Positions 1 through 8,343 of a DNA stretch of 36,706 bases are shown piece after piece. The position numbers and the translations under genes were made by a program. The number at the start of each line of letters is the position of its first letter. Positions within the stretch are counted from its first letter, which is position 1. Source of the stretch: Pseudanabaena sp. (lineage in GTDB: Bacteria; Cyanobacteriota; Cyanobacteriia; Pseudanabaenales; Pseudanabaenaceae); assembly GCA_003249035.1 (NCBI GenBank), contig QBMK01000037.1, forward strand, positions 1 to 36,706. The letters are read 5' to 3'. The notes beneath the pieces were generated by a model, which was not told the origin of the DNA, made no database searches, and worked only from the letters and a program-made list of their open reading frames with translations.

Positions 1-44
1 CTAAATTTCTTTGACATTTGGCTTTGCCTAACTCTTCTTCTTTT

Positions 45-2042
45 TTACCTCTTTTTGCGCGTTGCGTAAGTCCTATATTTAATAAAAGTACTAATTGACC
101 CTGAACTTATATTTTCACAAAATAAATCCTCAGTTTGTTTTATAATAACTCCATAGGGCAAGCGTAGGATAAGTCTTTGATAAATTGTCCAAGCTTTAAA
201 TCCATGACCAAATGAGAAGTGAGTAGTTTGTTCTAAAAATAAATCAGGAAAACAATATCTTTTACAGATTGGGCAATATTTTTTTTGACTTAGATATGCA
301 TCAATACTCTTTTTACATCCATTTTTAAAGAAGATAACATCAATAAATATTCTTTCAATAGCTTTGTCTGAATTTTTATCTGTCAATTCAGTATTGCACT
401 TTGAACATTTTTCTAAAGCTGGTATTTCAATCACTCTGTTTAATTTTGCAGGGGCTAATCGACTATAGCCCTTATGACCCTTTTGCCCACCGATCTTTCT
501 TCTCTCATTATTATCACCAGAATTTCTTTTGGAGATACTTATTTTTGCTTCTTCATAGTTGGCATGGGCGTATTTAAGAATTGTGTCAAATTCATCATGA
601 ATTTGCTTTCCATTTTCTGTAGAGATTTTTTTAGGTCGATCAGCAAAATCTATATTTACCTGAGAATCTGGATTTTCTGAAATCTTGCAAAATTCATTTA
701 CTAATATCACCAAAGCATTACAGTCATTTTGATTGTATCTAATCAACATTTGCTGATATGTGGAATCTTGGCTATCCTCCCATTTGTATCGCCATATAAG
801 ACTCTGTAAACCTGAAGCATTTTGAGCATCCCAAGTGATTCTAATAAAATTGCCGATCGCCTTTAGGCTATTTGAATAAGTCGGGAAATATATCTTGCCA
901 TAAATGTAGGAAGTAAGATTAATTAATCGGTTTTTGATTGCTTCAAAATCTGATGAATATCTTTTACCTAACTCAGTAATTGCCTTAATCTCATAGCTTC
1001 CATAGTGATAAATAGGTGCTTCAGGGTATTCATTTAGTTTTTTAATTAACTGCTCCCAAATTTCTTTCTCATTATTGGTTGTATTTGCCCAAAAAGCATG
1101 ATGGGAGATAGTTTGGTTTTCACACACTGAAAGACCGATTAGATAATGAAAATCCTGATCGGGAATTCCTTCTATATCTAAAAAAAGTTCAATTAATTTT
1201 CTCGTTAGTTTTGGTAGCTCCTGAATGTATATCTTCTGTTCCTTAATTGCTAAAGCTTGCAACTCCAAACTATGCTTGACCACAGGTGTTTTTGTTTTAT
1301 GTTTTCTCTTGCTTCGGGGTCTAAAAAGATAAGAAAGTTGGAGAACTGTAAATATTCCCTTCTTGTTATACTTTTGAATTGCTTTTGGAGTCATTCGATC
1401 TAACAAGCTGAGATTATTTTCCTTCACCGCCTGTTTTTGACATAAATCTTGAAATTGACAAGATGGACAATGTTTATTCAGCATCAAAGTTGGAGGCTCA
1501 AGAGGTTCTTCTTTACTCCATTCCTGTAATATCTTCGCTAATGGTGCGATCACTTTATATCCGCTTTCCAACTTAACTCGATGAGACTCACCATCCATTC
1601 CCACAATTATTCCTGTTGTTGGCAACTGTTTCTGAATTTGTCCCAACACCTTGCCAATAAACAAAAGCTCTATTTTCTGCTCTTTGGTTATGGTACAAGT
1701 TCCAACAACGATTGTCGGTTCAAACATCACCTTTCGATTGGACTCATCCTGCTCAACTTTGGTTAAAACATCGCAATAAGCTTCCCAACACTCTACCTTG
1801 AGTGTAGCTTCAACAAAAAGTTCATCTTTCTTTAAATTTTTTTCATTATAGGGTTTAGCTTCCTCATGTACTTGATTAAAAGTCTGAATATACTCAGCTT
1901 GATGAACTTTTCGACGCTCTTCTAAAATACGAGGATAATCATGAAGCGTACCCCGATTATCTGAGAACAAGAGCAAAAATGCTTTACGAGGACATTGGGA
2001 ATAAGCAACAACCACATCTGACGAGATCACTTTGTCAATCAT
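45..2042 (-). CDS. TM0106/RecB-like nuclease - RNase H-like - IS66 transposase N-half fusion
   Basis: Product is 665 residues with three parts. Residues 1-210 resemble the TM0106 RecB-like family. C17 plus C192, C195 and C201 could bind an Fe-S cluster as in Cas4/AddB nucleases. D91 and E108 are possible active-site acids, but I see no clean (D/E)xK. Residues 285-450 resemble a DEDD RNase H-like exonuclease (RNase_H_2), with D289 and E291 in LFLDIEG and D440 in YNQNDCNAL. Residues 480-660 resemble an IS66 transposase start: GGQKGHKG at 518-525, a zinc finger with C546/C549 and C590/C593, then the helical region through SSGSISTFI. The IS66 catalytic DDE domain is absent and would lie past the window edge. 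The start has a strong ribosome binding site. I saw no exact HIP1 octamer in the gene, unlike its neighbours, which suggests acquisition. Whether it acts in DNA processing or transposition is unknown. The fusion itself is clear from the sequence. Confidence 0.75.
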   Translation of the reverse strand: MIDKVISSDVVVAYSQCPRKAFLLLFSDNRGTLHDYPRILEERRKVHQAEYIQTFNQVHEEAKPYNEKNLKKDELFVEATLKVECWEAYCDVLTKVEQDESNRKVMFEPTIVVGTCTITKEQKIELLFIGKVLGQIQKQLPTTGIIVGMDGESHRVKLESGYKVIAPLAKILQEWSKEEPLEPPTLMLNKHCPSCQFQDLCQKQAVKENNLSLLDRMTPKAIQKYNKKGIFTVLQLSYLFRPRSKRKHKTKTPVVKHSLELQALAIKEQKIYIQELPKLTRKLIELFLDIEGIPDQDFHYLIGLSVCENQTISHHAFWANTTNNEKEIWEQLIKKLNEYPEAPIYHYGSYEIKAITELGKRYSSDFEAIKNRLINLTSYIYGKIYFPTYSNSLKAIGNFIRITWDAQNASGLQSLIWRYKWEDSQDSTYQQMLIRYNQNDCNALVILVNEFCKISENPDSQVNIDFADRPKKISTENGKQIHDEFDTILKYAHANYEEAKISISKRNSGDNNERRKIGGQKGHKGYSRLAPAKLNRVIEIPALEKCSKCNTELTDKNSDKAIERIFIDVIFFKNGCKKSIDAYLSQKKYCPICKRYCFPDLFLEQTTHFSFGHGFKAWTIYQRLILRLPYGVIIKQTEDLFCENISSGSISTFIKYRTYATRKKR

Positions 2043-2046
2043 GATG

Positions 2047-2054
2047 CCTCCTTA
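2047..2054 (-). promoter_or_regulatory. Shine-Dalgarno site of the nuclease/transposase fusion
   Basis: On the minus strand TAAGGAGG lies 4 nt before the ATG at 2042. This is among the strongest ribosome binding sites in the window and fixes the start of the fusion gene. Confidence 0.7.
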
Positions 2055-2186
2055 GTGCAACATGAAAACTTTTAGCCACGATTTATATTGCTCACGATAA
2101 CACCTATCACAAGACAGTTCCATCACCACTCAATAAAAATTCATTTACAAAGTTTTCTAAGCGGCGATTACAATTGTGTTACAAAT

Positions 2187-2248
2187 CAATAGCTTCTAAA
2201 GAAGACTTAATTTGAGCGATCGCATTGTAGATGTGTTGATAGGCGATC
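2187..2248 (-). repeat. Imperfect direct repeat, copy A (downstream of uma2)
   Basis: About 62 bp matching a second copy at 2884-2948, with a 25-nt identical core at 2211-2235. On the minus strand it directly follows the uma2 stop (TAG, 2248-2250) in the same frame. There it would read IAYQHIYNAIAQIK followed by a short tail and a stop. It may be a lost C-terminal extension of the nuclease or the trace of a duplication. Confidence 0.6.
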
Positions 2249-2811
2249 TAGAAAATACCCTCATAAATATCTGCCATCGTTAGCGAGAGATTTACCGAGT
2301 TTAAGACTACTTTATCCTCACTTCCCAAAACTTCCATTGTCCAATCCCCTTGCAAATCTTGACGATAAACCTCTACTTTAATTTCATCTTGAGAAACTAA
2401 AACATATTCCTGCAAACTACCAATCGTTTGATAATTAACCAGCTTTTCGCGGCGATCGCTTACCTCCGTACTAGGTGACAACACCTCAAAAATCACACAA
2501 GGGTAATTCACAAAATACTTATCCCGATCTTTAGGACTGCAAGTAATCAGCACATCAGGATAATAGAATATTGTCTTATTTTGATTAGCAGCCTTTAACT
2601 TGACCTTCATATCTGACATGAAAACATCGCAAGCCCCACCCCGCATTTGAGAACGTAACCAACTTGCAATATTTAAAGTAATGATATTGTGAGCCTTACT
2701 CCCCCCAGCCATCGCAAAAATCTGACCACCCAAATACTCATGGCGAACTTCGCTCTTACTCTCTGCGTCTAAATATTCCGCAACTGAGAAAATATGAATC
2801 GGTGATCGCAT
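2248..2811 (-). CDS. Uma2-family (DUF820) PD-(D/E)XK-like endonuclease
   Basis: A 187-residue protein of the Uma2 family, which is greatly expanded in cyanobacteria and has a restriction-endonuclease-like fold. Its biological role is not established. Visible hallmarks are SVAEYLD near the start, RHEYLGGQIFAMAGGS, the central YYPDVLI with the catalytic-type Asp, VIFEVLSPST (the E of ExL/ExK) and REKLVNYQTI. The C-terminal LTMADIYEG is also typical. I start at the ATG at 2811. A TTG 24 nt upstream keeps the frame open but adds residues that do not look like the family. The gene is flanked by two copies of an imperfect direct repeat and lies between the fusion nuclease and the transketolase-like gene, consistent with an accessory island. 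No partner antitoxin is evident. Confidence 0.85.
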   Translation of the reverse strand: MRSPIHIFSVAEYLDAESKSEVRHEYLGGQIFAMAGGSKAHNIITLNIASWLRSQMRGGACDVFMSDMKVKLKAANQNKTIFYYPDVLITCSPKDRDKYFVNYPCVIFEVLSPSTEVSDRREKLVNYQTIGSLQEYVLVSQDEIKVEVYRQDLQGDWTMEVLGSEDKVVLNSVNLSLTMADIYEGIF

Positions 2812-2883
2812 AATTTTTGCAACTTGACATGTCAACTATCATATCACCTTAAAATTTACGATGCCAGAGAGAGAAGGCTTGCT

Positions 2884-2948
2884 CAATAGTCTAGATAGAA
2901 GACTTTGATTTGAGCGATCGCATTGTAGATGTGATGATATGCGATCGC
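2884..2948 (-). repeat. Imperfect direct repeat, copy B (upstream of uma2)
   Basis: Second copy of the repeat at 2187-2248; the identical core is at 2909-2933. On the minus strand it can be read as AIAYHHIYNAIAQIK and then a stop, with another stop shortly upstream, so it is a fragment and not a gene. With copy A it brackets the uma2 gene. Confidence 0.6.
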
Positions 2949-3152
2949 GCTGCATTAACTCCCTATTATTGCCCCAACCAACAACAACCTTTTGACCCAC
3001 GCCCGACAGTTTAACTTTAGCTAGCAAATCAAGACTTGATGTAACCCTAGACATACTAAAATGACTCTGGAGAAGAAATTTCAACATTTCTTAACCTCTA
3101 TACATTTCATCATTAAATCTTTAGTCTAGATAAACCCAAGGTCAAAAAATCT

Positions 3153-5363
3153 ATGGTCGCAACCCCAGAAACCACAAACGCAGCCACTCCCGCTTTCTGT
3201 GAAGGCATTCAATACTTTGGCGAACCGTTGGAGGGGTTCGACGAGCTAGGACTTGTACCTGTACTCAGCCCAGAAAAATCTGGAGTGACTGACCCTAGCG
3301 ATCGCGCGGCTGTCTTTCAAACCTTACTAGCGGCTGATGCTCTGCGCTATCTCACCTTACAAGTCACAGCTAGCAAAGCATCAGGACACCCAGGCGGATT
3401 TGCCAGTAGCGCCGAAGCCGTCGCCGCCTTTTATATGCTGGGTCACAAGAACATGCCCACAGAAGTTGGACATCATGCGCCTGGATACTACAGCGCCATG
3501 TTTCTCGATCGCTCTCTCGAAGATATGGGCATTAGCACCGTAACGCAAATGCGCGATCGCTATCGTGAAAAACATGGCTTGCTCGGTCACTTATCAGGAT
3601 TTATCCCCGGCATTCTCGCTCCTGCTGGCCCCCTTGGACAAGGACAACATTTTGCGATGGCAGCAGCCCTGCTGCATCGCGACAAGCTTTTTCCAGTGAC
3701 GATGGGGGATGGTGGCATGGGTGAACCCTATCCAATTAGCTCGATCGCTCACTTTCATACTGCTTATCCTGAAGTCACAAATTTTATTCCAATTCTGGTT
3801 TGGAATGGCTATAGCCAAGAACATCACAGCATGGTTTCGACAAAGACCAATGCGGAAATGATTGCTTTCTGGAAAGGGAACGGCTTTGATGAAGTAATTC
3901 TGATCGATGCGAAGGATTTTGACGATCAGAATCAACCAGAAGCCTATGTTGATAGCACCGCTTTCTCTTTCAAACAACGCTTAGCTTTTACAGAAGCAGT
4001 TCTTGTCGGTGTGGACAAAGCCGCAAAACTAGCCTTTGGAGGCAAACTGACTGTATTTATCATCAAACAACTTAAGGGCGCTGGAGTTCATGCACGCGGT
4101 GCAAAATCCCATAACCTCTATGCTCACCACACCCTCGAAAATGCTGATGTTGTTGCTGGTTTAAAAGCCCGTGCGCTCAATCCTGAAGCATGGCAGACCG
4201 TTCGCACAAATTTAGAATGGGCTGGCGGTGGTTCTTCTTCTAAAACTGCGGTTACAGAATCAGTACTAGCATTAACCGATTTGGGAACTTTGCCCTTAGA
4301 AGAGTATGCTGCTGGGGAAGCAAAGATTTCCACAACAGCGATGGGGCGTTTAGTTGGCTACGTCGGACAAACCGATAAGCGCTATATCGTCACTAATGCT
4401 GATGGAAACGAAGCTTCAGGGATTGCCAATATCAACCAAGCTCTAAAAATCAACCACCCCACCGAGGATGCACTTTATAATCAGGGACCAGGTGGACAAG
4501 TTTACGAACCATTGAGCGAAGATGCTTGTGCGGGCTTAGCGGTTGGCTTGGCACTGATGGGTAGCCGTACCCTCTGGTGTTCCTACGAATCCTTTGCGGT
4601 TAATGGACTGCCAATTTGGCAAACAGTTACTCAGGCTATGGCAGAGCTGCGCCGCCCTACTCCTGCAACTGTATGCTTGTTTACCGCAGGAGCTTTGGAG
4701 CAAGGTCGCAATGGTTGGACACACCAACGGCCAGAAATCGAAGGCTACTTTGCCTCAATGATGCGGAATGGAAATATCTTCCCTCTCTTCCCTCTTGATG
4801 CAAATAGCATCCAAGTATGCTATGACTGGGCGCTGAAGGCAGTGAATAAGGGTGTTGTGATTACCGCCAGCAAATCACCTTTGCCAATCCGTACTACTTT
4901 TGAGCAGAACCGCAAGGCTCTCGAAGATGGTGCAATTACTTTGCAAGAAACCGCAGGTAATAAGAAGGTGGTCTTCGCTGTCATCGGTGACATGATGTTG
5001 ATTCCTGTGTACGAAGCGGCGCAAAAACTCGCAGAACAGGGAATTGGTTCCAAAATCGTCTCGATTGTCAGCCCTCGCCGCCTCTATCGTGCGACCGATG
5101 TGGCTTGGGATACTTGCTCAGAGCCAGATGGGAAATTCTTGAGTGATGCTGATTTTGAGACTTTCTTTGGTGGTGATGCTTTGATTGGTATCGTGGGTGG
5201 TGCTTCAGCAATGCTGGAACCTGTAATGCTCCGCAGCAATAGCAAGCGCGATGTCTTCTCATGGAAGCGTGGTGAGACAACTGCCTCTGCTGGTCAGTTG
5301 TTTGATTTCAATGGCATGAATGCTGACGCGATCGCAAATCGGGCAAAGCAGTTAATTAGCTAG
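3153..5363 (+). CDS. Transketolase/phosphoketolase-like thiamine diphosphate enzyme
   Basis: Product is 736 residues, shorter than classical phosphoketolases (about 790). The N-terminal part carries a transketolase-like SKASGHPGG. The rest follows phosphoketolase (XFP) more closely: GDGGMGEPYP (thiamine diphosphate/Mg site), then FIPILVWNGY, which resembles the XFP LPILHLNGY. Later come EPLSEDACAG, CSYESFAVN, NGWTHQRPE and LFPLDANS, matching the order of XFP motifs. A role in splitting sugar phosphates in central carbon metabolism is likely, but the substrate cannot be read from the sequence. From memory, Synechocystis has a divergent second putative phosphoketolase (sll0529) that this may correspond to; I could not check. 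Several HIP1 sites mark it as native. The start is the first ATG, without a clear Shine-Dalgarno site. The next gene follows after 67 bp on the same strand. Confidence 0.8.
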   Translation: MVATPETTNAATPAFCEGIQYFGEPLEGFDELGLVPVLSPEKSGVTDPSDRAAVFQTLLAADALRYLTLQVTASKASGHPGGFASSAEAVAAFYMLGHKNMPTEVGHHAPGYYSAMFLDRSLEDMGISTVTQMRDRYREKHGLLGHLSGFIPGILAPAGPLGQGQHFAMAAALLHRDKLFPVTMGDGGMGEPYPISSIAHFHTAYPEVTNFIPILVWNGYSQEHHSMVSTKTNAEMIAFWKGNGFDEVILIDAKDFDDQNQPEAYVDSTAFSFKQRLAFTEAVLVGVDKAAKLAFGGKLTVFIIKQLKGAGVHARGAKSHNLYAHHTLENADVVAGLKARALNPEAWQTVRTNLEWAGGGSSSKTAVTESVLALTDLGTLPLEEYAAGEAKISTTAMGRLVGYVGQTDKRYIVTNADGNEASGIANINQALKINHPTEDALYNQGPGGQVYEPLSEDACAGLAVGLALMGSRTLWCSYESFAVNGLPIWQTVTQAMAELRRPTPATVCLFTAGALEQGRNGWTHQRPEIEGYFASMMRNGNIFPLFPLDANSIQVCYDWALKAVNKGVVITASKSPLPIRTTFEQNRKALEDGAITLQETAGNKKVVFAVIGDMMLIPVYEAAQKLAEQGIGSKIVSIVSPRRLYRATDVAWDTCSEPDGKFLSDADFETFFGGDALIGIVGGASAMLEPVMLRSNSKRDVFSWKRGETTASAGQLFDFNGMNADAIANRAKQLIS

Positions 5364-5430
5364 ATAGTTAAAATCTAGTTTTTTGACCTCTCAAGGCACT
5401 GCTTATTTTTAAATTGGTCTATCAGATTTT

Positions 5431-7959
5431 ATGAGTACAGGTCGGTTAATCGTCCAGTTAGGTATCGCCGCCTATATTCTATTTACCCTATTGCCCGATA
5501 GCAGTACCCAGATGGTTTCGTTCCCTTGGGTATTGCTGTGGCAAGTAGGACTGCTATGCTTTGCGATCGCAGGTTTACTAAATCTATGGCGGCGTGAGAA
5601 ACCATTTTATTTATTAGGCAGTGGCTTTGATTGGGCGATTGGCGCAGGCTTTGTAACACTGTGCTTGTCAACGATGTTTTCACAGTTCCCAAATCAGGCG
5701 ATGTGGTATAGCCTGATTGCCTTTGGCTATTTTATAGCGTTGTATGTAACTAATAATTTTTTACATGGAGCATCACCGCCAGTAGCGGTAAAGAAAACCT
5801 CGGCAGTTTTACCAATTTTGCGCTTTCAAGGCTTATTAGGATTTGCCGTAATTATTACAAGTTTGTTTCTGTGGATCACTCAGTCATGGTTGCCACAATT
5901 AAATAATTTTGCCAAGCTGAATCAATGGGGGCTAAATCTTAGTTACGATTTTTCGGATTTACAATCCCGTAATTGGGCACCGATGGGGCATCAGAATTAT
6001 GTGGCAGGATTTTTGATGTTGGTTTTGCCGATTTTTGCAAGTTTAGCGATCGCCCAGAAGGGAATGTGGCGCTCGCTATGGCTAACAGCAATTGGTTTAG
6101 GCTTAATTGATTTATACACCACCAGTTCACGAGGCGGATTTTTGGGGCTAGGTGCAATAGTTTTGTATGGAATTATTGTGGCGCTATTTCGGATTAAGGG
6201 CAATCGATGGTTGGTTGGTTTGGGTGGAGTTGTCGCGATCGCCATAGTGGGATTATTGATTGCGACAAACAATCGCTTGCGATCGCTCATATCAGGATTA
6301 ATCACCAGTTTTGCTAATCCCGCTCAAGGATCGGGAGAATTATTATTTAGAGCGATCGCAGCGGATGTGGGCTGGCGGATTGGCTTAGAACATTTGTTAT
6401 TTGGTGCAGGGGCAGGCTCAGCAATCATGCTCTATCAGCAATATCGTCCTCAATGGGCGGGAAGAGAAGCTGAGCTTTTATTTCAATTACATAGTACGCC
6501 TGTTCATCTTTGGGCTGAGCTGGGAATCGGGGCGGTAATCACCTTTTTGTTTTTATGCGTGGCGCTTGTATCTCTATTCATCAAATTACATAGATCTCAG
6601 ACTTGGCAAGCTAATTCAGAAGAACAGGCGATCGCCTATGGATTATTTGGCAGTGTAATTGGTTATGGAATGCTAGCAATTACCGATTATCAGCTAGATG
6701 TTCCTGCAATTAGTGGCAGCTTGGTGATTGTATTTGCTAGTCTGGCTTATCTAGGTCAGATACATACAGGCGAATTGATTAGTCTTGGTCATCAAAAATT
6801 GCCGCGCTTTTGGTTAGCAACTATTGCGACAGTTTATTTGATATCCGCGATCGCCTGGCTTGTTCCTGTGAATTTGGCTTGGCAAGCCTCAAGTGTAGGG
6901 TTTATCTATCTATCGAGAGCAAGAGAAGATTTGGCGACAGGAAAGCAGGAATTTCTACCTGAAGCGATCGCAGCGATTGATAAATTCCAAGATCGCCTCA
7001 AATTTGCGCATCACCAAGTTCCTTGGGAACCTTACTATCCTTATCAATTGGGTTGGAATCTCGCCGATCTTGCCGTTAACTATCCAAATTTACCGCAGGC
7101 TTCAGCTTGGCAAAAAGATGGTTTAGCATGGATCAAAACGGCGATCGCCACTAATCCCAATAACGAAGCAGGATTCAATGCTGCCTCATGGCTTAGTCTA
7201 AGGCAAGATTCTGCCGAAAAATCTGCTCAAGAAGCAGAGGCTTATTTCCGTCGTGGTTTAGAGCTAGTTCCCACCAAGCGATCGCTAAACTTTGGTTTCG
7301 GATTGAGTTTATTGCGTCAAGGTAAGACCGATGCGGCAGTTGCAGCAATGACTACGGAAGTAATCAACGACCCCATTTTTATTACTAGCCCAATTTGGAA
7401 AGAGCCACCATTCCAAAGCCTTTATCCACAAGTAGTAGCCAATCTGGAAAAATTCTATCGTAATGATCCTAGCAAAGCACTAAATCTTGCAGTTTTGAGA
7501 TGGTGGAATGGTAATCCTAATGCAGTGGAGGAACTCAAGCAAACAGGAAATCCCACGGCAGTTCTATTAGCTAATGCGATCGCTAATGACAGTAGCACCT
7601 TGCAAGGGGTCGCAAAAAATCCCCAAACCCCTCTAGAAATGGTAATTTCGGCATGGCTAAATCCTAATTTGCGTGACAAGTTACTAGAACGCGCCTACGT
7701 ATTTGCCACGAATAGTCCACCTGACGATCGTTCAGCTGCCATAGTCAAAGCTATGAGCGATCGCATGGCTCAAGCTCCTAATTTTGATGCTTGGATTCGT
7801 TTACCTTTACCAGTCAACAGTCCCCTAGTGATTAACTATCGTAGGGCAAGACTTGGCTTTGGTGTAGTCAGTCGGCATTTGGATGGAGTTGTCCCCCTTG
7901 ACTTCTTTAATGTAAGCGATCGAGCTGAGATATCGCTTTTTCTCAAAGATTTATTCTAA
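5431..7959 (+). CDS. O-antigen ligase/polymerase-family membrane protein with TPR-like C-terminal region
   Basis: Product is 842 residues. The first 480 are strongly hydrophobic with about ten to twelve membrane segments. A large extramembrane loop lies around residues 290-350. The pattern LTAIGLGLIDLYTTSSRGGFLGL and the later HLWAELGIGAV are typical of the Wzy/WaaL/IctB superfamily, whose members join or polymerise glycans at the cytoplasmic membrane; the actual substrate is unknown. Residues 490-842 are soluble and helical, with repeats that look like TPRs (for example LATNPNNEAG-like and RGLELVPTKRSLNFGFG). This is a common layout in cyanobacterial members. It lies 67 bp downstream of the transketolase-like gene and may be cotranscribed. 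It ends before two large palindromes. Confidence 0.8.
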   Translation: MSTGRLIVQLGIAAYILFTLLPDSSTQMVSFPWVLLWQVGLLCFAIAGLLNLWRREKPFYLLGSGFDWAIGAGFVTLCLSTMFSQFPNQAMWYSLIAFGYFIALYVTNNFLHGASPPVAVKKTSAVLPILRFQGLLGFAVIITSLFLWITQSWLPQLNNFAKLNQWGLNLSYDFSDLQSRNWAPMGHQNYVAGFLMLVLPIFASLAIAQKGMWRSLWLTAIGLGLIDLYTTSSRGGFLGLGAIVLYGIIVALFRIKGNRWLVGLGGVVAIAIVGLLIATNNRLRSLISGLITSFANPAQGSGELLFRAIAADVGWRIGLEHLLFGAGAGSAIMLYQQYRPQWAGREAELLFQLHSTPVHLWAELGIGAVITFLFLCVALVSLFIKLHRSQTWQANSEEQAIAYGLFGSVIGYGMLAITDYQLDVPAISGSLVIVFASLAYLGQIHTGELISLGHQKLPRFWLATIATVYLISAIAWLVPVNLAWQASSVGFIYLSRAREDLATGKQEFLPEAIAAIDKFQDRLKFAHHQVPWEPYYPYQLGWNLADLAVNYPNLPQASAWQKDGLAWIKTAIATNPNNEAGFNAASWLSLRQDSAEKSAQEAEAYFRRGLELVPTKRSLNFGFGLSLLRQGKTDAAVAAMTTEVINDPIFITSPIWKEPPFQSLYPQVVANLEKFYRNDPSKALNLAVLRWWNGNPNAVEELKQTGNPTAVLLANAIANDSSTLQGVAKNPQTPLEMVISAWLNPNLRDKLLERAYVFATNSPPDDRSAAIVKAMSDRMAQAPNFDAWIRLPLPVNSPLVINYRRARLGFGVVSRHLDGVVPLDFFNVSDRAEISLFLKDLF

Positions 7960-8004
7960 TGAAAGCGAAATGTTGGTATTAGGGACTTACACAAAATAAT
8001 CGAT

Positions 8005-8049
8005 CCCCAAAATATGGCGACGGGCGGAGCCCGTCGCCATATTTTGGGG
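8005..8049. repeat. Perfect 21-bp inverted repeat, extragenic palindrome family 1
   Basis: Arms 8005-8025 and 8029-8049 are fully complementary around a 3-nt loop. The outer arm reads CCCCAAAATATGG. It is followed by TTTTATATGGATCG, which is also found in similar form after the palindrome at 23488-23548. It can act as a terminator for the upstream gene. Confidence 0.85.
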
Positions 8050-8122
8050 TTTTATATGGATCGTTTTTTCCTTGGAGTTCCCTTAGACTAGCTAAGGAAT
8101 GAAAATTAAATTACATGTGCAT

Positions 8123-8179
8123 ATAAAACCCAAAATTGGTTCGGCGAGCGAAGCCCGCCGAACCAATTTTGGGTTTTAT
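8123..8179. repeat. Perfect 24-bp inverted repeat, extragenic palindrome family 1
   Basis: Arms 8123-8146 and 8156-8179 pair completely around a 9-nt loop (AGCGAAGCC). The outer arm ATAAAACCCAAAATTGG and the GC-rich centre GGCG...CGCC are shared with the palindrome at 23488-23548 and partly with 8005-8049, so these are members of one repeated family. Confidence 0.85.
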
Positions 8180-8343
8180 TAAATTATCATTCCTAACTTA
8201 AAAAAATCTAGCAATATACAGCAATAAGTCTTGCGATTTTTTGTTATTAACAGTTAACATACATAGATTATGGAAGAAAGACGTTAATTCATTAAGATTT
8301 TATCTAAGCTGGAATATAGGAAATCAATCTACATGGCTACACT

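Larger units (their letters stand above)
7960..8343. other. Intergenic region with two long perfect palindromes
   Basis: This 384-bp gap lies between the O-antigen-ligase-like gene and the large kinase gene. It holds two hairpins (8005-8049 and 8123-8179) and an AT-rich stretch from about 8180 that presumably carries the kinase promoter. I could not identify a convincing -35/-10 pair and see no open frame. Confidence 0.6.

Noticed and set aside
2839-3087. Minus-strand 82-codon frame upstream of uma2
   Set aside because: It runs out of frame through repeat copy B and a HIP1 site, has no recognisable domain, and has no clear ribosome binding site.
3381-3977. Minus-strand frames inside the transketolase-like gene
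   Set aside because: They are antisense to a gene with clear motifs throughout and have low-complexity or random-looking products.
7960-8343. CRISPR array or phage attachment site at the paired palindromes
   Set aside because: The two palindromes differ in sequence, there are no regular spacers, and no cas or integrase gene is near.
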